A stretch of 64,000 bases of DNA from Triatoma infestans (lineage: Eukaryota > Arthropoda > Insecta > Hemiptera > Reduviidae): contig JAAEAF010014539.1 in assembly GCA_011037195.1 (NCBI GenBank), positions 1-64,000 on the forward strand, given 5' to 3'. Made by a program: the position numbers and the translations under genes. This document shows positions 57,501 to 64,000 of this stretch, one piece after another (the first letter of the stretch is position 1; each line of letters begins with the position of its first letter). Below the pieces are notes generated by a model, which was not told the DNA's origin, made no database searches, and saw only the letters and a program-made list of their open reading frames with translations.

Positions 57501-60500
57501 TGTTATCACACTGTCTGACAAACGGATCCTGAAGATGGGCGAACTCCCGAAACCGGTCGATGACCACAAAATGAAGCAGGCTATCACGGAAAATGTCTCT
57601 GGTTTGGCTCTATATTTGTAGTAGCTATTCTTAACAAAGCGAGCAAATGAAATCATTCAATCTTGATTTTTTCATTAAAGAAAAACATTGTCAATAAGTT
57701 GAACTGAAGATTACTAAATATTTCTAGGCTTTTTTTTTTGTTTAAATTTCCATATTTCCCATTATTCAATTGCATATTAAAATTGCACAAATTTTGTTGC
57801 TTTTCGCGATATTTCTCATTAAATAATTCATCACATTGTAAATTAATTATTTCTAATTGTAAATCAACAGGAACGTTATCTACATGTACTGAAAATGGAT
57901 TTCGGATAATTGATAAAATTTTATCAATTTTTTTGAAGCAATCGAAACGCTGCTCGAAATTATGTCATTAGAGCAAGGATATTTTTATTAAATTCTTGAA
58001 AGATACGATTTCTAAAGTTGGAAAATGATCAAATTTGCATCAAACAGGTATCGCAAATCCTTCGACTAGTTACTGGCAGTTAAATAGCTAATATTGAAAG
58101 GACAATCCGGGGAGCCGCACAAATACATTACGCGGGCCGAGTGTTGTCCATGCCTGGATTATAGTATGGCCTAGTACAGCGCTCTAAAAGTATTGAACCA
58201 ATTACATATAAAATTTTGAAATTAAGACACAAATTCCGCACAACTATCCAAAATAATTATTTTTGAAAAAATATTTCATAAACTGAATATCAAGTTTGAG
58301 CATCTTGCAATTTTTTGTTTTTACAAAAATACAATCCATTCACTAAAAACATTTTTTTCGTATTCAAGGGACCACAAAACCTGTATTTCCGGTGAAAACT
58401 TAATTTCGAAAATCTGGCACGATCACAATAGAAAAAATATAGGTATGACAGAATAATAACGATCCAGACCGAAACCATTCTTCCGAACTTGAATATAGAG
58501 ATCCTGATAAGAAGAAGGTGTCCAGTTTCTCTAAAATGTTCTTCACTTTTGATGCAATATATCTTAAATTATATAATCATCAAATTTTTTTTATTTTTCA
58601 TTTTTGAGTGATGAAGAAGACTACAATTTTTATTTTCAATGAAATGGATAAATCAAATTGTTCTTTTCTCGAACTATCTCCGGTGTACGTTTCAACTCAA
58701 CTGGTTATATAGACCCCGAGTAGCCGTATAAATAAGTTATTTTGTTTAGCAAAGACGTCTGAAGCAAAAATGGTTCCTAAGAAAAAAACAATCTAAAGGC
58801 AGCTGCACTGATTAGGGTCGAACCTGAGGCAACCGCATGCGCGCTAGATCTGAGCTAATTGGATTTTTATTCATGAATAAATAATTAAGCAATTCTGAGG
58901 TAAAAAAAAAAAAAAATACTCCCAAATACCTGACGAAAAATTGAGGTAGCTGCATCAATTATGCCAGAATAAGCTTCACTGCCGGCCACTTGGAAGGCCA
59001 GACGAGCTCTTATTGTATCTAAAGGATATGTGAGCAAAACTGCAGTAGCTCCAGCACTAGAACCGGCTAATAGTTTTCCTAAATGGTTATGAGAGCCCAT
59101 CATTTTGCTGAATAACTAGAATTTAAACGATAATAAATAAATCAATTACCAAATTTTATTATAATTTTAAATTATGTTCTAAGAAAAATATCCAAGAGAT
59201 TATTATTCAATTTTTCTCCTTTACATCTTAACAAATATTGTGTACAGTTCCATGTTTTTGACCTCTAATCTGAATTTTTATTAAACTGTACTGTGAGTAA
59301 GTAGAATCAATACACACTTGAACACAATACCCACGTGATTCAACATTTAATTTTATTTATCAATCCTTTAGCTTTACAAATACTTATCTTTACCAATCTA
59401 ACTAACTAATCTTTACAAATAAGGAAAAAAATACATATTATGTTTATAATTTTTCTCACCGTCTGGTTCAAGAAAAAAAATTTGTTCTATACAAAAGTGG
59501 TCGATAATTGAACTAATTTCAATAACATATTATGAAATAACAAAAACTATTAAAAATTCCGACATAAAGCTGATTATATGAAAGCAAAGTTCAAAATACA
59601 AATAGCTATTCCAAAATTATTGATAAATAAAATAATTGTGATTAAACAAAAAATACGTCATTCAAAAAAAAAAAATAGTAATGACGTAAACTCCATTGTA
59701 TTGCATTAATATTTGAAAGATGTTTTTTCATGTGGCGCATACTTGACCTTATTTGAATTTAAAATTATTAATCATTAAAAAAAAGAAAATATGTATAAAC
59801 ATCACTTCCTGCAAAAGAAAATATGACTTTTTTTATCATTTAAATTGCACAATTAATCCATCCATATCAATTATTATTATAACCTGATAATGCTCGCTCT
59901 ATAAGATCGATTTATAAATTTTGATAAAACAATAACATATAAAAATCATAAATTTGCCCGGGAAGTGTCGTAATTTTATGTAATGTTTTTCCACCTATAT
60001 CGGTCAAATTTTTAATTCAAATAAAAAATAACTAACTTGTGTGGCGCCAATGACCATGGACGTGCCTTAAATTTAAAAAAAAACAAAACAAAAAAACTAA
60101 CTTGTGAATACATTTCAAACGATGTAAACTGGGTGGCTGCATATGGAAAAACACGGACCATTTGAGCACCATTGCCTTTATATAAAGCCAACAGAGATTC
60201 TTTTTGCACAATTTTCTTTATACCAGTAAATACACCTGCAAAAAAAATACATTAAACATAAATCATAGAATCACCTTGATAATTTATTTTTTACTTTAGT
60301 TATACAAGAAAAGAGCTCTAAAGAGAGAAGTGCATTAACACTTGTTAAGGTGATCTTATATTTCTACAAGTGAACAGCCTAACACCATGACAATACTACA
60401 CAATGCACATAAGTCCTGCAGACAGTAGATGTATGCAATCTCATGGGTTTTGTATACCCACAAACAAACCCTATCACTACCACCATGCATATTTACTCAG

Positions 60501-61108
60501 TAAAATTTGTATACTTTACAAAGCAATTCATTCTATCAACAAACAAGTAAGGAAGCCACAATAGATTTCTAGGCTGCCAATGAATTTGGTTTTGCAGAAG
60601 TCCCTCTTCACATCTGCAAATAAAAGCCCTTTCCCATGTTGTACAATGCGAAAAAATGATTAACACAAACCTAGATTGCTGTAATGACTGTTATGGGCTT
60701 GAAATAAAATTTTTATTCTATCTAAAGGTGCAACAGTCGTTTTAGAACACATTCCAGCTATCCCTGAAAATAGAAATTTAGAGAGATTTACTATTAAATG
60801 TTATTACAATATGAGGTCCAAATTCTGCAAATGACAAAATAAAATTTCTGTCATAATTTGTAAGCCATACAAGTTTTAATTGGTTTTTAAAAATTTTAAT
60901 TCTCAAATAATAAAATGACAGCAAGTTCAAACACAAAGTTCAAAATGAAGCAATAGGTAAAAAATAAATTATGAAAAATACATGCATTAATAATCCAAAT
61001 AAAAGTAAATTCAACTTAAATATTATATCAATTGCTTAATCTTTTACCTCCAGCTAGCAGTGACTTAACAAAAAAATCCAAATTTCGTTCCTGAGCCTGG
61101 ACTGACAT
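45332..61108 (-). CDS. SLC25A16: mitochondrial carrier, SLC25A16-like (complete, 7 exons)
   Basis: Seven exons (61108-61048, 60763-60671, 60235-60102, 59115-58930, 53106-52950, 49194-49053, 45506-45332) join in frame to 948 nt, or 315 residues plus stop; all splice sites are GT-AG. The product is an inner-membrane carrier with the three-fold SLC25 repeat. The signature PxDxxR/K motif occurs three times: PLDRIK (exon 2), PLDTIR (exon 4) and PMDVTR (exon 6). The matching loop motifs GLYRGF and GLYRGM are in exons 5 and 7. AGGIAGMCSKTTVAPLD, LYKGNGAQMVRVFPYAATQF and CGGLAGSIAQSFAYPMDVTR point to SLC25A16 (the Graves-disease carrier, linked to CoA transport) rather than SLC25A42. Human SLC25A16 is only slightly longer. 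Orthology is inferred from memory. Introns 3-6 are 986, 5823, 3755 and 3546 bp and host transposons. Confidence 0.9.
47488..47690 (+). mobile_element. SINE family S, lacking the A-box part
   Basis: Starts inside the head (AGCAACGCGGAGGTCCC, TTCGAATCCAG). The full body CTTTTCCTAGGAGCCTCAAC...GGTGATGGGCAG follows, ending TCATGTCGCAGTGCATATTCC like the 6192-6430 copy. Confidence 0.75.
47978..48035 (-). repeat. decayed PLE-type hammerhead-like module
   Basis: In reverse it reads CCTGA, a degraded middle, GATAACCGGT and ATAAAATGAAGCAGG, clearly homologous to the 57325-57603 arms. The GAAA box and stem II are lost. Confidence 0.55.
49053..49194 (-). CDS. SLC25A16: SLC25A16-like exon 6
   Basis: 142 nt. 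Acceptor TTTTACAG, strong donor TTTGG|GTAAGT. Encodes the third signature, YPMDVTRRRMQL. Confidence 0.9.
49690..50290 (+). mobile_element. R1-clade LINE 3' fragment
   Basis: GC-rich against its surroundings. It encodes ANVGRPRASRRQLLMSI, AILLYGCEMWALRKARH and RRLAAVQRRG; after a frameshift it gives RIASAYRTVSEPAVLVIA, the post-RT region of R1-type LINEs. A non-coding 3' stretch follows. It lies in intron 5 of the carrier gene, antisense to it. Confidence 0.75.
50291..51499. other. intron 5 sequence, nothing recognised
   Basis: A few near-duplicate AAATTTTAAAG/TTAAGAA phrases at 50880-51000 are the only pattern seen. Confidence 0.4.
51500..52722 (-). mobile_element. Helentron-like element, copy G, full length with SINE insert
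   Basis: Minus strand. The 3' hairpin CTCACTCCTAGTAAGAGGAAG starts at about 51505. The 5' end in reverse, GTGTGAGTGTTTCACACCAGA, finishes at 52722. Both modules are well preserved. Without the SINE (51623-51856) and its duplication it is about 978 bp. In intron 5 of the carrier gene. Confidence 0.7.
51623..51856 (+). mobile_element. SINE family S, full length with target duplication
   Basis: A 234-bp insertion flanked by exact 11-bp duplications TAGCAAATGGT (51612-51622, 51857-51867). It begins AGGGAAGGGATTAGCTCAGT. The A- and B-box regions, the full body, CTTAAAAAA and a poly-A tail are present. This is the best reference copy of the family in the window. Confidence 0.9.
52950..53106 (-). 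CDS. SLC25A16: SLC25A16-like exon 5
   Basis: 157 nt. Acceptor CTTATAG, donor ACAG|GTAATT. Encodes EGGLRGLYRGFVPTICGMIP and the following helix. Confidence 0.88.
53182..54088 (+). repeat. direct repeat flanking the LINE, left copy (907 bp)
   Basis: It begins TTAGAGGCTATTATAG and ends TCCAGTTTCT exactly where the LINE starts. It matches 56672-58530 along its whole length except for 952 bp missing after 53250. It contains a shortened hAT element and a Helentron-like 3' fragment (about 53835-53990). Confidence 0.88.
53198..53714. mobile_element. hAT-type element, internally deleted copy
   Basis: Inverted ends CAGACATGGCCAACA and, in reverse, CAGGCATGGACAACA. Flanked by the 8-bp sites TATTATAG and GATTATAG (7 of 8 identical). 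Internal GGGCCG motifs near both ends are typical of hAT subterminal regions. No transposase. Confidence 0.75.
54089..56229 (+). CDS. LINE reverse transcriptase, 5'-truncated
   Basis: An uninterrupted frame of about 713 codons. RT blocks in order: NNKAPGFDRI, NYRGISCIDAVAKVFTGLL, QSGFRRGYSTLDNL, FFVDFSAAFDRVNRRALFLK (motif A aspartates), GVRQGCLLSSILFSIFIDDL, the catalytic YADDIVLI, and YKYLGVILTPKLSFH (thumb side). A C-terminal Cys/His motif RCSLCN...HFLAVCPI follows. There is no RNase H. The apparent ATG at 54076 lies in the flanking repeat, so it is not a native start. The clade is not assigned; the (ATT)n tail and CCHC ending suit the I/Jockey side of the LINE tree. The frame is undamaged, so the copy is young. 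Confidence 0.9.
54089..56671 (+). mobile_element. LINE, 5'-truncated, with intact RT frame
   Basis: 2583 bp, from the sequence just after the endonuclease position to an (ATT)n tail at about 56649-56675. It lacks the endonuclease, as expected for 5' truncation in target-primed insertion. It lies in intron 4 of the carrier gene, antisense to it, between two long direct repeats. Confidence 0.85.
57353..57390 (-). ncRNA. candidate hammerhead ribozyme (left arm)
   Basis: On the minus strand: CATT, CTGAAAA (G-to-A in the conserved box), stem II, GAAACCGGTC, AATG. Stem I pairs CATT with AATG, a compensatory change against the right arm. The box mutation probably makes it inactive. Confidence 0.45.
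57525..57562 (+). ncRNA. candidate hammerhead ribozyme (right arm)
   Basis: GATC (57525-57528) is followed by CTGAAGA (57529-57535), a GGG...CCC stem II, GAAA (57549-57552), the self-complementary ACCGGT (57552-57557), cleavage-type C (57558) and GATG (57559-57562), which pairs with the upstream ATC. The palindromic stem III is what a dimeric (double) hammerhead would use. Core boxes are intact in this copy. Confidence 0.55.
58531..58779. other. intron 4 sequence, nothing recognised
   Basis: No repeat or coding signal identified. Confidence 0.4.
58780..58862 (-). mobile_element. SINE head fragment (family S-like)
   Basis: In reverse it holds a tRNA-like head: GGGTCGAACCTGAGG (B-box side) and GCGCTAGATCTGAGCTAATTG (A-box side). 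Confidence 0.45.
58930..59115 (-). CDS. SLC25A16: SLC25A16-like exon 4
   Basis: 186 nt (62 codons, phase 0 both sides). The acceptor is TTCTAG at 59116-59121; a nearer TTCAG would put a stop in frame. Encodes LTYPLDTIRARLAFQVAG. Confidence 0.88.
59116..60041. other. intron 3 of the carrier gene
   Basis: AT-rich with no recognisable repeat except the SINE tail at its exon 3 end. Confidence 0.5.
60042..60094 (+). mobile_element. 5'-truncated SINE S fragment at a splice donor
   Basis: 53 bp of family S 3' end (TGGCGCCAATGACC, GTGCCTTAAATTT, A-rich tail) flanked by exact 12-bp duplications AACTAACTTGTG (60030-60041, 60095-60106). The duplicated site includes the exon 3 donor of the carrier gene. 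Confidence 0.8.
60102..60235 (-). CDS. SLC25A16: SLC25A16-like exon 3
   Basis: 134 nt. Acceptor TTTTTTGCAG, donor CAA|GTTAGT. Encodes LYKGNGAQMVRVFPYAATQF. The donor lies inside the target duplication of a SINE fragment, and an identical second donor is 65 nt further on. Confidence 0.88.
60671..60763 (-). CDS. SLC25A16: SLC25A16-like exon 2
   Basis: 93 nt. Acceptor TTTTCAG, donor CTAG|GTTTGT. Encodes the first signature motif, VAPLDRIK. Confidence 0.88.
61048..61108 (-). CDS. SLC25A16: SLC25A16-like exon 1 (start)
   Basis: The ATG at 61108-61106 opens MSVQAQERNLDFFVKSLLAG, with a GAG|GTAAAA donor splitting a glycine codon. A longer N-terminus from an upstream exon cannot be excluded, but none is visible and the upstream frame does not extend. 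Confidence 0.8.
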
Positions 61109-62275
61109 CTTGGCTTTATTAGTTTTCATGTATATTTTACAAGTAAATTTAGTTATGAACAGTTTCCAAAATAACAAAAGTAATTGTAATACTATTGTGT
61201 AAGTACTGGTAGCCAGTAGAGCTGTCAGGTACGGGAAAAGAAAGTGGAAAATATTTATGAAACTTTCACATTGCTATCAGTTTAACAACCTAATTTATCC
61301 TCCCCATTGTCCAGTCCCCACAAACACAAACTAACCAAACTGAACACGAAAGAAAAAAAACAGGAACAAAAAATGAAGATAACAAAGTGCAAGGTTACCA
61401 ACATACGATTCATAAACTACCGTATCGCCCTTGTATAAGGCATTGTATTTTTTGTAAGCCAATATATTAAGCAAGGTTTTTTTTTAAGATTACTAAAATA
61501 TGAAAATAAATTTCTAAAAAAAGGAACCTAGACATCCAGAAGTTTGTTAAGCGGCCGCCCCTACAAAATTATTCAATTAAATTTAATATCAGATCTAATC
61601 ACCTCTGCTTATGTTATTCACTATTAAGGTGTGTCAATTTATACAATTTCTACTTTAGAATGGAATATCTAAAATAAACTGCAATAATTTCTCAATACTT
61701 ATATTAATGTTATAATATAAGTACAAGAAGGGAAATGTTGGATATTAGAAGTTAAAGAAGTTACACTATGTCACTGAAAACTCGCAACAAGCAAAAATTT
61801 CCTTCCATATGAAAAACTGCCTAAAAACTAGGATTTATTTTGGATTCTAGATCTGTAACTTTAAGTGAACGCTAGCGTTTCCTAGCGTTCATTTCTGTAA
61901 TTATATGAAGCTTAGCATATAGCGCAGCACGGTTAAACAAATCGAAACTAACATCAATGACTAAATTTTAAGGAAATTCATTGCATTGTAACCATTATTC
62001 AGAATGATTGGGTGGGTAGTTGGTGTAGCCAAACAAATTTTAAATGCGAAATATTAAAAAGAAAAAAAATGATATGGGTTTATTTTAGAATAAAAAAACA
62101 AACATACATTTAGTAATACCACATCATTGTTTTTACGTCATTAAACTAGTAGTAAAAAAGGTGAAAAAATGCATATTTTGAAAATATGTTTAATACGGAC
62201 ATAAATAAATAAAGATGTATTTATTTACATTTTTGAAGATTGTAGTATTTTTTAACAACTGTAATAAAAAAAAAA
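61109..62275. other. upstream region of the carrier gene
   Basis: Contains the presumed promoter and 5' UTR, but no TATA box or initiator can be assigned. A perfect 10-bp-arm hairpin TGAACGCTAG...CTAGCGTTCA lies at about 61866-61891. AT-rich otherwise. Confidence 0.4.
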
Positions 62276-63350
62276 CTGGTGTGAAACACTCATACCACAC
62301 AATTTTTGTCTAACCTATAATTTTTGCTAAATGTTTTTCTTCAATTTTATATCTTTGGAACGATCTAAATTAAATAAAACGACTTTTTTTGAGGAAAGCA
62401 TAACATCAACCTTCCAGCAAAGTCCCTCTTAAATAAATTTTCTCAGAAAATAGTTCCAGCAAAGTGCTACATTTATATAATAATGTATGTGAGCTGGTAT
62501 AACCTATAACGTGTTTCAAAGTAATCCCTTGTACGACGTCACGGAAAAAACTACAGAAAACTGAAAAAACTGTTCACTGAAATCACCCTTCCGGCCACCT
62601 GATTTTTTTCAAACATAGAATTTGACAAATAAATTTAAGATTTAATTCTAATTAATATTATACACATGACATAACCTAACCCGTCCTCAAAAATTTCCCT
62701 TAAATGAATTTACTTGCTAAACTGTTTTAAGCAAAAATGATAGATCTCTCTGCATGTGTGGATAATATACCATGTTTAATGAAATCCGTTGGTATCTTTA
62801 TGGAGAAAGTTGCAAAAAATTGAAAAAAAAAAAAAAACTGTTCAGCAAAGTTGCACTTTTGGTGAATTGGTTTTCTTCTAAACCGAAATTTTGGCAATAC
62901 ATTTAATTCTCAGTAATATTATATAGATTACTAGGAGATTCTCAGTATCGTATGTAAATTAAAATACCACTTATGAGGAAAGTATAACCCCATCTCTCTC
63001 CCACAACTTTTTTTGAAATGAATTTTCTCGAAAAAAGTTTCAAATACAAGTCATACTTGACAAAGTTTAAAGAAAATCGCATAGAACTTAAAAATCCATT
63101 AAGTGAAGTGGTACTTCCGGTTAACTGAATTTGATTAAAACCTTACTGTTGCGTCCCCCGGATAGCGCTTAAACTTAAATATCACGTTTAAACTTTCTGC
63201 GATTTTTCCATTTGTAAGTTCCCCCCCCCCACACACACACTCACACACCCATCCGATTCTAAAAACGACTCAAAACTTGTATTTCCGGTGAAAACAGGAT
63301 ATCGAAAAATTTGACAGTTCGCAATACTTCTTACAATTCCGAGGAACACT
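62276..63350 (+). mobile_element. Helentron-like element, copy I, diverged
   Basis: Starts CTGGTGTGAAACACTCAT. The modules are present but degraded (CCTTCCGGCCACC, GTACTTCCGGTT). The 3' end at about 63315-63350 has lost its hairpin. A C-run and CACACACA stretch is at 63217-63250. Confidence 0.6.
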
Positions 63351-63675
63351 TTCGCTAGTAGTATTCGCATTGAATGAAGCGCTCCCCTGCGTTCTTCCCT
63401 ACACATGATTTCGACCGTCTGTAGAATACAGATTAATTCGCGATTCATTTGTTAAGAGAACAGCCTCACATTACTCAACAGTTAATTGGAGAAGGTGCCG
63501 AGTGGTAAAAGCTAACCTGCTTACACGATGGTTCCTGATTAGTAGTGGCTCTGATATTGGTCTTAACCATCATCTAGTTCTCACAATCATCTTCGAATAG
63601 TTTCAGAGTTCACAGAACTTACAATAAGCTATCCCAGAGATCTGTAGCTGTAAGAAACCAATTTTTTTTGTCCTT
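63351..63675. other. spacer, nothing recognised
   Basis: No feature identified. Confidence 0.4.
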
Positions 63676-63920
63676 ACACGTTGGTCTAATGGCTAGCGCA
63701 CTCGCCTTTGGAGCGAGGATTTGGGGTTCAACTTCCGTGAGGAAAACGTCATTGTTGATCCAGTATCGTGAGAAAAAGTAGGAAACTGCAGTTGGTAGCG
63801 CACCTAGGTAGCGAAGATGGGAACTATACGACGAGGGAACCGCGGCTTGCTTCTCCCCCCCCCATGTAATCACCGTCTGGTATGCCTTGGCCCTTCACTG
63901 GTTCACGCGCCATAGGTTTG
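63676..63920 (+). mobile_element. tRNA-derived SINE, family T (complete)
   Basis: Head TTACACGTTGGTCTAATGGC...GGGGTTCAACTTC, then AGGTAGCGAAGATGGGAAC, CCGTCTGGTATGCCTTGGCCC and GCGCCATAGG. This is the reference copy for family T in the window. Confidence 0.78.
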
Positions 63921-64000
63921 TTTATTTATTTTAAAGAAACCAATTGCTAAGAAAGGAAAGTGAAAGAAATAGGTCGTCCTCGATGTGTTGAGACTCTTCT

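Larger units (their letters stand above)
57325..57603. repeat. PLE-type foldback with two hammerhead-like cores
   Basis: Two arms of about 135 bp, inverted around a centre near 57465, spanning from TTTTCCGTGATAGCCTGC to GCAGGCTATCACGGAAAA. Each arm carries a hammerhead-like core on the strand reading outward from the centre. Confidence 0.75.
56688..58156. mobile_element. hAT-type element, longer non-autonomous copy
   Basis: Same ends and same 8-bp flanks as 53198-53714 but 1469 bp long. It contains the PLE-type foldback at 57325-57603. No transposase frame. Confidence 0.72.
56672..58530 (+). repeat. direct repeat flanking the LINE, right copy (1859 bp)
   Basis: Begins TTAGAGGCTATTATAG directly at the LINE tail and ends TCCAGTTTCT. 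It is essentially identical to 53182-54088 outside the 952-bp segment 56741-57692 found only here. Two frames of 77 and 62 codons are identical between the copies. Confidence 0.88.

Overview
This is nuclear DNA from an invertebrate animal. It is AT-rich, has spliced genes, no operons, and a dense and varied load of transposons. The repertoire points to an arthropod, but I cannot name the species: Penelope-like elements (PLEs), Ty1/copia and Gypsy-like LTR elements, several LINE lineages, mariner, hAT, PIF/Harbinger, a Ginger2/KRBA2-type element, two tRNA-derived SINE families, and an abundant ~1 kb non-coding family with Helentron-like ends.

Only two host genes can be supported. On the plus strand, four exons (3702-3840, 9541-9662, 9747-9909, 14689-14956) encode six C2H2 zinc fingers of a protein that is incomplete at both ends. 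On the minus strand, seven exons between 61108 and 45332 give a complete 315-residue mitochondrial carrier, best matched to SLC25A16. All six junctions keep the frame. Everything else is repeat or sequence in which I recognise nothing.

Layout: 70-3022 holds two inverted PLE copies. 3034-14690 is zinc-finger introns filled with SINEs, a mariner inside a local duplication, a decayed LINE and a copia relic. 15217-21130 holds a PLE with its terminal tandem repeats, a LINE endonuclease piece and a Gypsy-like gag region. 21628-36900 is dominated by the Helentron-like family plus a three-level nest (LINE, then a Ginger2-like element, then Harbinger at 24592-26264). 36900-45331 is AT-rich intergenic DNA with a mariner relic and a 375-bp hairpin. 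45332-61108 is the carrier gene. Its intron 4 holds a 5'-truncated LINE flanked by direct repeats of 907 and 1859 bp, and its exon 3 donor site has been duplicated by a SINE insertion. 61109-64000 is upstream sequence with one more Helentron-like copy and a SINE.

The most interesting signals are: (1) inverted-repeat PLE terminal modules carrying hammerhead-ribozyme-like cores, in which stem I varies in a compensatory way between copies; (2) the kilobase-scale direct repeats placed exactly like a target-site duplication; (3) the SINE that copied a splice donor; (4) the Helentron-like family. All calls come from reading the sequence. No database search was run.
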